A stretch of DNA of 64,000 nucleotides from Begonia masoniana (lineage: Eukaryota; Streptophyta; Magnoliopsida; Cucurbitales; Begoniaceae): positions 21,725,228 to 21,789,227 of the forward strand of contig CM039502.1 of the NCBI GenBank assembly GCA_022432975.1, written 5' to 3'. Shown piece by piece: positions 33,669-44,806 of the stretch (position 1 is the stretch's first letter; every line of letters begins with the position of its first letter). The notes below the pieces were generated by a model that did not search any database, was not told the origin of the DNA, and saw nothing but the letters and a program-made list of their open reading frames with translations. A program made the position numbers and the translations under genes.

Positions 33669-35579
33669 TGTAACAATGTAGGGTTTCAAAGTGTAAATTT
33701 AAAATTAAATTGGAAATCCCTAAATCAATGCAAGGTTCGATTTTTTTTAAAATTTTCCAAATCAAATCTGATTTTGGACAGATTGATCAAGAATTTCAGA
33801 ATGAACCTAGACCTCATAAGGAGAAGTGTTCATAATCAACTGAACAAATCAATCTTCTAAAAATCCAGCGCTGATCAGTAGCAATCGGAAAATTCGAACT
33901 GCAGCTCAGAAAATCCGAGCAGATACGGATTTCACGGGAAGCGCGGGGTGAACCCCCTATAAATAGAGCCTTTGATAGAGGAGGAAACTCACACCAAAAG
34001 CTCTCCTCTCCCTCTCAAGTTCTTCAGAAGAAGAAGAAGAACTTACCTCAGTCTCTGACCACTGCTCAGCCGAGCTCCGACGAAGCTTTCCTCTCTAGCA
34101 ACCAAGCTTCGACGAAGCTCCCTTGACCTCCGTCGACGACCCATCGGAGTAAGTCTCCCTCTCTCTCTGTTTTATTCTCTTTGTCACGCCATTCCTCTCT
34201 CTCTGATTCTCCCTCTTTTTCTCTCGGCAAAAAACGCGAAGAAGAAGGCAGTGGTTTAGTTTTAAGGAAAAACTGAACTGGTTCACTTAAGACAATCCAG
34301 GCCGAACAAGACCAGCAGTGAACTGAACCAATGACCCGAACCGGACCGGCACTGTTCACCCGACCTAAACTGGACCGGCACTGTTCGCCTAACTTGAATC
34401 GGACCGACACTGTTCACCAGACCCGAACCAAATTTCTACCCAAATCAAACTGGACTGATCAAAGATTTAACCGGTAAGAAATTTCTGTCCAAATTCTTCT
34501 AAAGTTGGAATAATTTAAGTGGGATTTTAACATTGATATCCGAATTAGGCAGGAAATTTTTTAGAACTATTCGATTCAATCCAAATCGATCCAACCTATT
34601 CGATCCGACCTAAGAATACAACGTAAGGAATTTCTGCTCAAATTACTTTGAAATTGGATTTATCATGTAGGATTTTAATACCAAAGATTTTATTTGAGCA
34701 GGATATTATTTTCGAATTTTTGGAATATCCTGATAAACACTAATTGCTCGGAATCCAAGTAAGTGTAAATACAATATTTTACAACGTTTTGGCTACGGCC
34801 CTACATCACATGATAGATTACTTTCCTTATTACTGTTTTATTTTATCACACGTTTTTTGATAGTTGAGCACACATGTTAGAATATCAACATAGAATTGTT
34901 TAAAAGATAAAATGGGTAGGACATTTGCATGTGTATGAAAATGATGAAATTGACAGAATCTACGTGATAGCAAAAGCTTGAACGACAGTGAGATGGTCAG
35001 CTTGAATGTTAAAAGAAAAAATAAAAGTAAAAGTAAAAGATGACGAAGCCTGAACGACAATAAGATGACTAAGTCTTAAAAGAAGGTTGAATTTTTTAAC
35101 CAGTATGCAACTGTTAATAGGATTTGGTAAAAGTAAAAGTAAAAGTTTTGCAACTTGCACTTATTTCCACTTATTGAGTTTTCTCATAGTTTTTAACTTG
35201 TGATGTAGGTGAATTTCTATATAAGGAAGAACTAGCTGCGATTGAGAACCCTTCAGTGGCAAGCGAGCATACAGATGAAGAACATATTGTTGATTTCGAT
35301 GAAAACGATTTAAATTAGTATGTTTTTAAAACGATATTTATTATTTTATTTCAATTTAAGATTTTAAAATAATTATGTTGAATTTTATCATTAAATAAAG
35401 TCTCATAAATTGTTTTAATTATGCAATGGTTTGAAGATTTTGACAAATTTATTATCAAACTTTCGGGAAATTAAAGTTTTTAAATAATATTTTAATTATA
35501 ATTTAACGCTCGATTTCAAAATCAATTTGGGAAAAATTTTAGGGTTTCCAATTGAGAATTTTAAAATTGGGGCGTTACA
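33669..35579 (+). mobile_element. 3' LTR of element B
   Basis: The purine-rich TTAAGGAGGGGAGAT precedes TGTAACAATGTAGGG, and the LTR ends GGGGCGTTACA at 35579 (1911 bp). A TATA-like CCTATAAATAG lies at about 33956-33966. A CT-rich leader (34150-34220) carries GGA/GTAAGTCTCC. The mini-exon follows GAGCAG near 34702, donor CCAA/GTAAGTG at 34759, hairpin GGCTACGGCC, CCTACATCACA, acceptor TTGTGATGTAG/GTGA at 35208 (intron 450 nt). It is inserted in another LTR; the 3' flank reads TGTAG. Confidence 0.88.
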
Positions 35580-36413
35580 TGTAGGATCTTAAAGGCCGAA
35601 AACCTAACACACACTTACCTGGCGTCCTTAGCAAGCCGAGCACCTCCCTTAAGTTTGGTTCACCTAAGAAAATTAACAATTCGTCATTAGAATCGATCCT
35701 AAACAACCGAATTCCAAAACTAAACGAAACTCCTAGCTAAGGAAAATTTCTTAGAACTTTGGTTTATCTCTTTCGAGCATTTTACCAAGCACCTTGAGCT
35801 CACAATCACAATAACAAACCATTAATGGCTGTTACTCTTCCCAACTACCAAATTCAATTCAATAATCATTCTTTCATTCTAACTACCAACACTAACTATA
35901 AATACATCATTAATAGCTAATGGCTATCAATTTCTAACATAAACCTCTAAATCTCTAAACCCTAAATCAAAACCCTAACTATTCTCAACCCTCAAAAATG
36001 GGAAACTAAACGTATCTAACACTCGAATCTTACCTAGGGCTTTGAATCGTTGAAGGAAAACTGGAAGAAACAACGTCGGAGGAGGAGGATCGTTGGCCGT
36101 GGAAGCAATCGGCCAAAGGGGAAGAAGAATCGGCTAAGGGGGAGAGAGCATTCAACAGAGGGGTTTCGTGAATGAAGGAGAGGTGTTTATAAATTTTAAC
36201 TTCCTAATTATCATTTTGCCCCTCCACTTAATTTTCTAAATAATTCGTTATTTAGCCTGTCAATTTGGATTCTCCAAAATTTTCTTTTTATACTAAATCT
36301 TTTAATTAATTCCTAGGGTTATAACGAAACTTCCCGCTCATGAAACATCGTTAAATTCTCTGTTTACGAATTTAACACTAGAAAGTGGAAATCCAAAAAT
36401 CTCGGGCGTTACA
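35580..36413 (-). mobile_element. LTR fragment, reverse orientation, related to LTRs A and H
   Basis: From AAAACCTAACACACACTTACC to the terminus CTCGGGCGTTACA. The minus strand shows TGTAACGCCCGAG, a leader with CCCTAG/GTAAGA (near 36035), a mini-exon and AG/GTAAGTGTG (near 35620). The fragment is cut on its left exactly within the CCTACA word by the insertion of element B. The other half was not found in the window. Confidence 0.75.
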
Positions 36414-36453
36414 GTAAGTGTTTAAGTTTCCGTACAAGTTTTAGTTTGTTAAA

Positions 36454-37440
36454 TTGAGTTTATTATTATGTATAGGATTTTCCAAGAATGGTGAGAGGAC
36501 GTCAAGGATGACGGCATTCGACAAGTTGACTGAGTTAATTGGTGTTCAGTCACGTATGGTAGAACGTATAATGGCGAGAGAGGATAACGGGAACAACAAC
36601 AACCACCCAAATCCTCCATGTGACACCAGTGGAGAAAGATTTCGGCGGCTCCAATCGCCAATGTTCGACGGACCCTACTCACGCTGAGGATTAGATCTGG
36701 ATGATTGAAAGAATGTTCAATTATGCGGAAGTGGAGGAAAGTAAGAAGGTCATGTGTGCTATGTTTCATCTCACAAGGGCGCGGGATTCTGGTGGGACAT
36801 TGTATAGACGACGATGGCGACGACAGAAATGACTTGGGATGAATTCAAAAGGGAGAAGTACTTCAACCATAGTGTGAGGAAGGGCAAGATGATTGAATTT
36901 GCTCAACTATGGCAATATGGATCAGTGGCCGAGTATGTCCAAAGATTTGAGTCGCTATCCCACTACGCTACCCACTTGGTGGACACTGAGGAGAATAAGG
37001 TACACATGTTCGTCCAGGGACTGAAGATGGACATTTTATGAGGGGCTACGACGGCGGGGTTTGATGAGGCACTGTATACGAAAGTGGTGGCCAAGGCCTT
37101 ACAGTTAGAGGCCCTTGAAGCAAAATTTCAGAAATAGAGGGAATCATCAAAAAGGTTCTTTCGGGATGTTCCCCAACAACAACAATCAAATCATGGATGG
37201 CAACCACAACAGCAACAGAACAGGGGTGTGAAGAGGCCCAATGAAACAACTACAAACCAAGATAAGGGAAAGAGACCACATGGAGCCCCTCAACTTCCTG
37301 TATGTTCACTGTGCCAGAGGAGTCATACCGGGGAATGCAAGCTTTTTACTAGCCATTGTTTCTGATTTGACAAGGAGGGCCAGCATATTAGAGATTGCCC
37401 AATGCCGGATAGGATGTCACAGGGGGTTTGCCAAATAAAT
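36454..37440 (+). pseudogene. Gypsy gag of element D, degenerate
   Basis: The gag start is probably ATG at 36488 (MVRGRQ), followed by a frameshift near 36505 into MTAFDKLTELIGVQSRMVER. Next comes a retrotransposon-gag core with FRRLQSPMFDG, MTWDEFKREKYF and SVAEYVQRFESLSHYA, a Gln/Asn-rich linker (about 37165-37240) and a CCHC zinc-knuckle region near 37290-37400 (CSLCQRSHTGEC and GQHIRDCP). Stops at about 36687, 37041 and 37136 and further frame changes make it non-functional. Continuation into protease is found at 41651 onward, beyond inserted element C, so D is split by C. Confidence 0.8.
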
Positions 37441-37540
37441 CCAGTTTCTACCATAACTGTCATATCTAAACCTTCATCTTTCGTGGTTAGTCGTATCCTA
37501 ATACTCCAAGGGGGTTTGCCAAATAAATCCAGTTTCTACC
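37421..37540 (+). repeat. 32-bp direct repeat at the end of D gag
   Basis: The 32-bp segment starting AGGGGGTTTGCCAAATAAAT occurs at 37421-37452 and again, identically, at 37509-37540, with 56 bp between. It coincides with the breakpoint where D gag ends and foreign sequence starts. Confidence 0.9.
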
Positions 37541-37828
37541 TATTTGAAAGCCATATCTCTTAGGGCGCATTCCTCTAATTGTTACTAAACTGTAGGTGTG
37601 CAAACTCCGTTGATTAAATTGAACTAATTCTACTAATGTATAACTATATTTCTATTTAGTCTTTATTGTCCTATATGTAGTCTTTGGTTTTCTCTTCGAG
37701 GTTCAACTAATAATCCTTCTTACCCACTTTCTATTTTCTTACTTTTCTATTTTCAAGTCTATATATTTATTTATCATATGCATATTTGTCATACAGGTAA
37801 TTAAAACAATACCTGCAATTGTAGAAGG
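37541..37828. other. AT-rich filler between D gag and C gag
   Basis: No gene, LTR terminus or repeat was recognised. The segment lies at the truncated 3' side of element C, where protease and pol would be expected. Confidence 0.35.
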
Positions 37829-38881
37829 CTAGGCCCCACCGTCGACGTCACCAGGCTCAATAAAAGAAAATATTCGTGGGGTAACTTTCTTCTGGTCAGT
37901 AGTAGTCCTCGGACAATGTAGGGCATAGTGGCCCACCTCTCCGCATCTGTAGCACTTGTCCGTACCCAATCTACAGGCACCAAAATGAGGTCTCGAGCAC
38001 TTCGGGCATATAGGCTTCTGAGTAGATTCTTGGACTTGCTTTCCCTTTCCTTGGTTGCCTGTTCCGTCGTAGGGCCCCTTCGCTCCCCGTGGCTGCGTTT
38101 GCTGTTGTCCTCTCGGTTGCCAGCCTTGATTCTGGGCCTGAGGATGGAGCTCACGAAAGAAGCCCTTAGCTGGCTCCTTCGTCCTAACACAAGTCGCCCT
38201 GGCAGCCTCAATGTCCAGAGCTCTAGCTGCGACGTCGGAATACGGCACATCAATAATACCTGATACAATAACGTGCATCCGAATCTCTGGGTCTAGTCCC
38301 TCCATAAACTGGTGTACCTTCTCCTCGTTATCGCTGACAAGACGTGGTGCAAATCGTGACAAAGCCTCGAACTTCCTTATATACTCTGCAACCGAACCTG
38401 TCTGCTTTAGCTGTGTGAACTCGTTCCTCTTAGCCACCCTCACTGTGCGGCTAAAATACTTGTCGAAGAATATGGTCTTAAACCGCTCCCAGGTCATAAT
38501 CGATACGTCTGTCGTCGCCTTGATTGAATCCCACCAGAAACGGGCATCCATCGCCAAGTGAAAGGCAACAAAAGCAACCTTCTTTCCATTCTCCACTTCC
38601 GCATACTCTAACATATCCTCCATAGTGCGGATCCACTCTTCTGCAACTGTTGGATCCGATGAGCGGCCGTCAAATACTGGAGGCCGTAAACTTTGGAATT
38701 TCTGCATACCCTGATTACGGGGGACTACCAGCTCCTGAGCTCTCTGATTCTCTCGCTGGTTCTCTCGATTCACTAAGTCTGTAATTTGTTGCGCTTGCCG
38801 GTCCATATGCTGAGACTGGCGATCTAACAATTCCGTAAGACGATCCATCGCGTCGTCTCTCGGATCCCTTCCTCGAGTCAT
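37829..38881 (-). CDS. Gag polyprotein of gypsy element C, 350 aa, open
   Basis: An uninterrupted ORF from MTRGRDPRDDAMDRL. Residues about 1-60 are an acidic/Gln-rich N-terminus. Residues about 65-215 form the retrotransposon-gag core (FDGRSSDPTVAEEWIRTMED, FHLAMDARFWWDSIKA, MTWERFKTIFFDKYF, GSVAEYIRKFEALSRFAPR). Residues about 245-295 are a Gln/Gly-rich linker, and a CCHC zinc knuckle (CYRCGEVGHYALHCP) is near 315-329. Gag packages element RNA into cytoplasmic particles. The frame ends at EPGDVDGGA, where protease should continue, so pol is deleted. Upstream on the minus strand lie the leader, PBS (39029-39040) and LTR C. A damaged second copy is at 54501-54990. Confidence 0.88.
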   Translation of the reverse strand: MTRGRDPRDDAMDRLTELLDRQSQHMDRQAQQITDLVNRENQRENQRAQELVVPRNQGMQKFQSLRPPVFDGRSSDPTVAEEWIRTMEDMLEYAEVENGKKVAFVAFHLAMDARFWWDSIKATTDVSIMTWERFKTIFFDKYFSRTVRVAKRNEFTQLKQTGSVAEYIRKFEALSRFAPRLVSDNEEKVHQFMEGLDPEIRMHVIVSGIIDVPYSDVAARALDIEAARATCVRTKEPAKGFFRELHPQAQNQGWQPRGQQQTQPRGAKGPYDGTGNQGKGKQVQESTQKPICPKCSRPHFGACRLGTDKCYRCGEVGHYALHCPRTTTDQKKVTPRIFSFIEPGDVDGGA

Positions 38882-39028
38882 ACTTATAAACTCCTATAAA
38901 ATTTAAAACAAGTAATCCTAAGAAACTGAAATCAAACAAAGCAGTAAACAGACTTACAGTTGATGAAGGATGTCCGCGTAGTGGCTGTACAGTCGAGCAG
39001 TCTACAGAATCGATTTTAAAACCCGGGG

Positions 39029-39040
39029 GCTCTGATACCA
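39029..39040 (-). other. Primer-binding site of element C (initiator tRNA-Met type)
   Basis: The complement reads TGGTATCAGAGC, four bases from the LTR end at 39045. This fixes the minus-strand orientation of C. Confidence 0.9.
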
Positions 39041-39044
39041 TAAC

Positions 39045-41650
39045 TGTCACAGCCCTAAATCCGTACCCATATTTCCGTAATAAATTTTTCATTTTCATTT
39101 TTGTACTTATTTCTTTCCTCTACTTTAATTAAAACCTTACGCGGAAATTAAACGGTAGTTGAAATCAAAACTGAAATCAGAATTTAAAACTGAACCTCAA
39201 AGCATTTAAAACAAACCTTTAATAAATAATTAAAACTTAAAAACATTTAAAAGAAAACTTTAAAACAATTTAAGGAAGTGGGAGGGCAGAATCGGAACTC
39301 TGCCCTCAAAATGGAGGCGGCGACCGATCTCTGCTCTGCAGCAGAGATCGATCGCTGCCATGCATTATAGCAGGGGCGATCGATCTCTGCTGCAGAGCAG
39401 AGATCGATCGCTGCTAGCTATGGCAGCAATCCGATCGCTACCAACTATAGCAGCGATCGATCTCTGCTCTGCAGCAGAGATCGATCGCTGCAAGCATGCA
39501 GCGATTCCTTCTCTTTCAGACTTCAAAACTTTAACACTTCACTTTTTACTCCTCGACTTAATTCATCAAATTTGCTCTCTGGAATCTGATTTCCAGAGAG
39601 CAAAACCTCTTCATTCATTAAACCAACAACCAACGTTCATAAAACCAACAACCAACAGTCACCATAACTCACCACTAAAATCTACTTAAATCCAATTTAA
39701 CTGTATCCTAAACTCAATCGAGTCGGGTCAGACTTTGCGGAGTCCAACTGCGTGGATGTATCTAAACATCGAGCTTAACCGTATCAACCTACAACCAATC
39801 AAAACATTTCCATAACATTCATTAAACAGTTTAAACCGAAACGTTTTACATACAATTATCAAAACGTTATCTAATCCCTATCCAGATCCAAACAACCTAA
39901 ATATTCTATATATGTTCTCATACATTCATATTAACCATTAAACCCCCAAAATACATACACAACTTCCCTTCGGGTCATACGCGCGACTCTACTGCTCAGC
40001 GCACTCCCACGGCCATCATCCATCAACAGTTTACGCCTCGGGTGGAGGGATCTCATCCTCACCTGTGTAGAGGTCACCTACACCATAAACATAAGTCGTG
40101 AGCTTAAGGCTCAGTAAGTCTACGTGAATGCAATGCATGAACATGTATGTGCCATTTTCATAAACCGTCTCTCATGCATTTCATTCATTCATTCATTCAT
40201 TCATTCTCACCGTGACATTCTTTTGGTTACCGAAGTCTATTCACTCGGCAGATGGTTAGGGCCCGTCAAGCGGTTAGACAGCCCACACCATTTGAAGGGA
40301 GGAAAACCCGCTCACCACAGAACGCCGGGTCTGAACCTCACCCCGATAACCACATACAGAGGGTTGTTTACATGATACTTTACTTGCCTTTACGTGCATT
40401 TCTTTTCATGAAAACTATGCTCAAATTCATTTTCATGACGTTTTTAAAACTATGATGCATGAACAGATATAAACATAACATATCAATTATCATATGTACC
40501 ATCAAGACACTCAGGCATAACCTACAAAAGAACCAATCCTAACTACCCAACCAAAGCATTTAAACAATCAATTCTCCAATTTCCTCGAACAACAAAAGAT
40601 CCTATGGTGTAGGCCAATCGGCCAAACAAGTCGCGGAGACTTACCTGACGTCCGTAGCACACTGAGTTCCGTCCACGAGCGTCGTTCGTCTGGGCAAAAC
40701 ACAACATTCATAGTTAAAAACCAATTCGAGCTTCTAACGTCCAAATTTCAAACCTTAACTAAAGAATTCTCCTAATTCCTCAAACTTAGCTAATTAAAGC
40801 ATTTAGAACGTCGACCAATGCTCGATAATCCAAAATCCTCCATTTACGAGTTTTTCCCAAAAACCCGAAAATCTACTAATTTTAACTTTTTCACAAATTG
40901 ATTTTTCTTCGTCCAATAACGTCCAATACGTTCGATATATACTTAATCAAGGCTAACCTATTAATTACGAGCCCTAATTCGCATTTTTAAAGGATTTAAA
41001 TCGAAACCCTAACTTTCTAAAACATCGTAAAACTTGAAATAAAGGCTCTAAGATTATAGACACATACCTAGGGTAGCGAGAGAAGGAAGAAACGCGAAGG
41101 ACGGAGGAGAAACGGAGGAGAAACGGAGGTCGGATCGCCGGATTTCGTCGCAGGCAGAGGTCTTCTTCTTCTCTGGTTTTGGCGCGGCAGAGGTGAAATG
41201 AAAATGTGATGAATATTAGATTTTTAGGTTTTAGTTTTTGTTATTTATAATTTAATTTAATAATTACATTTTTGCCCTTAGTACTTGTTTCGTCTCTCGT
41301 TTCATTAATCGTCTATCGATTTGATTTCCCCAAACTTCCATACTTCACCAATAAGTCCAATTCACCGATAGGGTTTATTCAAAACTGTCTGTTCGCAATT
41401 CGGACCTCGTTTACTATTTTTACTAAAACGTCAATTACTTTACGAAAGACGTAATTACTCGGAATATAACGTTTAAACTCAGAAAATTCTCATAATTTCC
41501 TTAAAATTCTTATTATTCGTTAGGGTCATAATGACGCTTTCTTTTCGTGAAATGGACCTTATTTGACATATTTACAAAAATACCATCTAATAATATAATA
41601 TATCAATATAATATATTAAATCCAAAAATCCGTACAAGCCGGATATTACA
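39045..41650 (-). mobile_element. 5' LTR of element C
   Basis: From TGTCACAGCCCTAAATCCG next to the PBS to GGATATTACA at 41650 (2606 bp); element D protease sequence begins immediately after. Minus-strand module: donor CCCTAG/GTATGTG near 41068, acceptor TTGCCCAG/ACGAAC at 40690/40689, mini-exon 40689-40645 (45 nt), donor TCAG/GTAAGTCTC at 40644, hairpin GGCCGATTGGCC, CCTACACCATA, acceptor TATGGTGTAG/GTGA at 40078 (intron 567 nt). A CATT microsatellite lies at about 40175-40205. The near-identical copy is at 55148-57749. Confidence 0.9.
39325..39605. repeat. Tandem perfect hairpins in LTR C
   Basis: Three adjacent hairpins share a GATCTCTGCT/AGCAGAGATC core with 4-base loops: stems of 10 bp (about 39328), 16 bp (about 39376) and 19 bp (about 39450, running from GCAGCGATCGATC). 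A fourth, 39573-39606, has a perfect 14-bp stem TTTGCTCTCTGGAA/TTCCAGAGAGCAAA around TCTGAT. The last is homologous to hairpins in LTR H. All are on the U5 side of the LTR. Confidence 0.93.
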
Positions 41651-42888
41651 TAGGAGACTTAACCGTGTCACTCCAAGAGTATTCGCTATGATCGAGGATG
41701 ATAATGAAGCCCAGCATACAGTTATACAGGTACTATTTTGATTTGTAATGCCCCTGCCCATACATTGTTGGACACAGGGGCCACACACTTGTTTGTGGCG
41801 ATGGACTTTGTGGTTAGGGAGAATTTATAGTTTGTGCCGGCGGACCAATTTTATAGTGTCATGCTGCCGTCTGGAGTTTCTTTGCACTCTGATCAAGCAG
41901 TGCAAGGCGATGTTGTGTCAGTAGGGAACCAGCAATTGTATGCAAATCTTTTCATCATCGGTATGAAAGGATATGACATAATTCTGGGAATGAACTGGCT
42001 ATTTAGGCATCACGCCACCATTAACTGCAGGTCTAGGCTGGTATCTTTTAGATGCCCGAACGAGAAGGAGTTTTCTAATCAAGCAATACCGAAGAGACAT
42101 AAAATGTCTCTTGTATCCTCCATGGAGGCTCATCAACTGATTAAATAAGGATGTGTAGGGTTTTTAGCCTACATGGTGGATACGCAGAAGCAAGGTGAGG
42201 AAGGACTTCGAGATATTCTGGTAGTTCGAGACTTCCTGGAGGTTTTCTAAGATGACTTACCAGGATTATTACCGGATCGCGAGATAGAGTTCGAAATTGA
42301 GCTATGTCCTGGCGCTGAACCGATATCGAGGAACCCTTACCGTATAGCGCTAATAGAATTGAAGGAGTTGAAAGCTCAGCTAAAAGAATTAGTGCACAAG
42401 GGCTTTGTACACCCTAGTTTCTCTCCGTGGGGCGCACAAATCCTATTTGTTAAGAAGAAGGATGAGTCTCTGCGTATGTGTATTGACTACCAAGAGCAGA
42501 ATAAATTGACTATCAAGAATAAGTATCCGTTGCCAAGGATCGACGACTTATTTGACCTACTTCAAGGAGCTCGGGTATTTTCTAAGATCAACGGGCTACT
42601 ATCAATTGAAGGTCAAGGCAGAGGATATTTCAAAGACTGCATTCAGGACTCGCTATGGGCATTATGAGTTTTTGGTGATGTCCTTTGGATTGACGAATGC
42701 CCCGACCGCGTTTATGGACCTGATGAACAGGATATTCCAGGATTTTCTTCACAAATTTATAATCGTTTTTATTGATGATATCTTGGTCTACTCTCGGAAC
42801 GAAGATGATCATAAGGAGCATCTGAATGTAGTACTATCGACTTTGAGGAAGCACCAACTGTATGCCAAGCTATCAAAGTGTGGATTCT
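41651..42888 (+). pseudogene. Element D protease and reverse transcriptase (first copy), degenerate
   Basis: The gag tail RVTPRVFAMIEDDNEAQHTV is followed by protease with the aspartic site LLDTGATHLFVA (41765-41800). Then come NLFIIGMKGYDIILGMNWL (about 41940-42000), the linker region and RT ([20 protein letters not shown] near 42420, FIDDILVYS near 42765). Defects include a frame change near 41740, TAG at about 41828, TAA near 42146, TAA near 42250 and a frameshift near 42590 at FSKIN. RT ends abruptly at KLSKCGFL, where a reverse LTR piece starts (42889). RNase H and most of integrase are missing before 43171. Confidence 0.87.
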
Positions 42889-43165
42889 TGTAACGCCCCG
42901 AGTTATCTGAATCCGGTTCGTTACTCATAATACTAAGCCGGGCTAAGAAACTTTTAAAAAAAATTTTAAAATTTTATCCAACGATCAAGTTTGACCCTTA
43001 AATCATTAAAACTTGCAGCGAAAAAATCATTTGAGCAAAACAGAATTGAGCAAAACTATGAAAATGACGTTTGAATAATCAGTTATAATATTAAGAAATA
43101 ATTCGGCCAAAAGTAAGGAAGACTTAAGCGTGAAATACTTAAAATTCAAAAAAAGTCAAACACAT
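42889..43165 (-). mobile_element. Truncated LTR piece inside element D
   Basis: Begins TGTAACGCCCCGAGTTATCTG, a typical LTR terminus in reverse orientation, and continues about 275 bp of AT-rich sequence before integrase coding resumes at 43171. The other end of this LTR and the D sequence between RT and late integrase are deleted. Both copies of the block share this, so it predates the duplication. Confidence 0.65.
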
Positions 43166-43170
43166 ATTAG

Positions 43171-44000
43171 ATTTTCAAGGATCTTGGAGTAAATATTTAT
43201 CATTGTTGGAGTTTTCTTATAATAACAGCTTTCAAGCAACAATAGGGATGGCACCTTATGAAGCATTGTATGGACGAAAATTTAGATCACCTTTGTATTG
43301 TGATGAAGTTTGTGAAGCACAGTTGCTTGGTCCTGACTTTGTGCAACAAGCTGTTGAGAAGATTGCCCTCATCCGCCAATGGATTTTGACAGCTCAAAGC
43401 CGACAGAAAAGCTATGCCGATAGGAGGTGTAGAGAATTAGAATTTAAAGTTAGAGATGAGGTATTTCTTAAGGTTTCACTGTCCAAAGGAGTTGTGAGAT
43501 TTAGGAAGAGGGGCAAGTTGAATCCAAGATACATTGGACCTTTCGTAGTCGTAAAGAGGATTGGGAAGACAGCCTATCAACTACAGTTACCAGACTCTAT
43601 GGAAGGAATTCACAATGTGTTCCATATCAACAGGAACTGCCTAGCCTTAAAGAATGGCCCTGCTATGTTGAAACCGAGGATATTCTCCATGATGGAGTCG
43701 GGTGATAAAGACCAGCCTGCTGTGGTGTCAGGTACCATATTGATCAACTCTATGCCTGCTTTTACTTTAATAGATTCTGGTGCGACACATTCCTTTATAG
43801 CATTTGCGTTTGCTGTTAAGTTAGATGTACAGTTTACCCTTTCCATACATGTGTTTAATGTTGCATTACCCTCTGGTGAACGCATGCACTCTAACCAAGT
43901 GATGCTTGACAGTGATGTGTTAGTAGGGAACGTGAAATTAATAAATTTTTTAAGTATTGAAGAGCATGCTTGGGAGGAAAGGAATACCAAAGATACTTAA
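43171..44000 (+). pseudogene. Chimeric integrase C-terminus / protease ORF (first copy)
   Basis: One continuous frame (open 43203-44000, 265 aa). It encodes the end of an integrase core ([35 protein letters not shown]), the SH3-like region (VRDEVFLKVSLSKGVVRF, KLNPRYIGPFVV) and HNVFHI. Instead of the chromodomain, a gag tail and aspartic protease follow (LKPRIFSMMESGDKD, VVSGTILINSMPAFTLIDSG with the site DSGATHSFIA at about 43777). The usual order is protease before integrase, so this joins the end of one element to the gag/protease of another. The second copy at 59300-60139 extends to 279 aa because TAA here is TAC there. RT, RNase H and catalytic integrase residues are lacking; it could encode only a structured remnant. 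Confidence 0.8.
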
Positions 44001-44806
44001 AAGGTACCTAATGATTTAGTGGCAAGTAGAATGGAAGCATAACAACAAAACATGCACATGCAAAATCATGCAGAGTTTTCTTTTCTCTATCAAATTGGAA
44101 ATCACTTATTTCCTAATTTTTAAAGGAAGGTGGGGCACGAAATTAGGAATGAGAGCCACAAAACTCATCAATCAAATTGGTCAAAGTTTCCTTTTATTAT
44201 GTAGTCAAAGTTTCTTTTTATTAGGTTACCTAATTTCCCTTTGTTTTTAGTCTACTTTCCTTTTATTAATTTGTTAAAATTCCTAATCTTTAGATGTTTC
44301 ATAATTACTTTCTTATTACATTAGAATATTTTGTAGCTTATTTAAAGGCATAAACCCTACAGTATTATAAAATTTTAGTAGAAGAAAGATGTTTTTATGA
44401 TCTTATTAAGAAAATATATATAAATAATTAAATTATCCTTAACTTATAAGATTGAGTTTTTGGGATTGTTTGTAACTTGTCATGATATCAGAGTCAGAAG
44501 TTCAGATTCCAATCTCGACAAAGTAAAAAGAAAAAAAATTAATTCAATTACAAAAATTCATATGTAAAGACCAATAAAAAAAATTATCTTACATGTGAGG
44601 AGAATGTGAAGAAAATATATATAAATGATTAAATTATCTTCAATCCATGAATTTGAGTTTTTGGGATTGCAAGTAACTTGTCAAATCTAACTAATGTTTA
44701 AATTACAAACAGGGGGCAGGAGTCGGACTTGTCTCTAAGTCAAAAACCATGAAAAATGGAGCTTCTGGTTTTGAGCATATTAAAGTGGAGAATCCAATCT
44801 ATTACT
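44001..44806. other. AT-rich region between D and copia E, with LTR-like signals
   Basis: Contains a purine-rich TTTAAAGGAAGGTGGGGCACG (about 44120), an LTR-like stretch to TGTAACTTGTCATGATATCAGAGTC (about 44470-44495), and two related copies of AAGAAAATATATATAAATRATTAAATTAT plus GAGTTTTTGGGATTG (44405-44470, 44600-44670). It probably represents an older, unresolved LTR element end. No ORF. Confidence 0.4.

Noticed and set aside
42630..42821. Antisense ORF over the RT of element D (also at 58727)
   Set aside because: A shadow of the reverse-transcriptase frame on the opposite strand.
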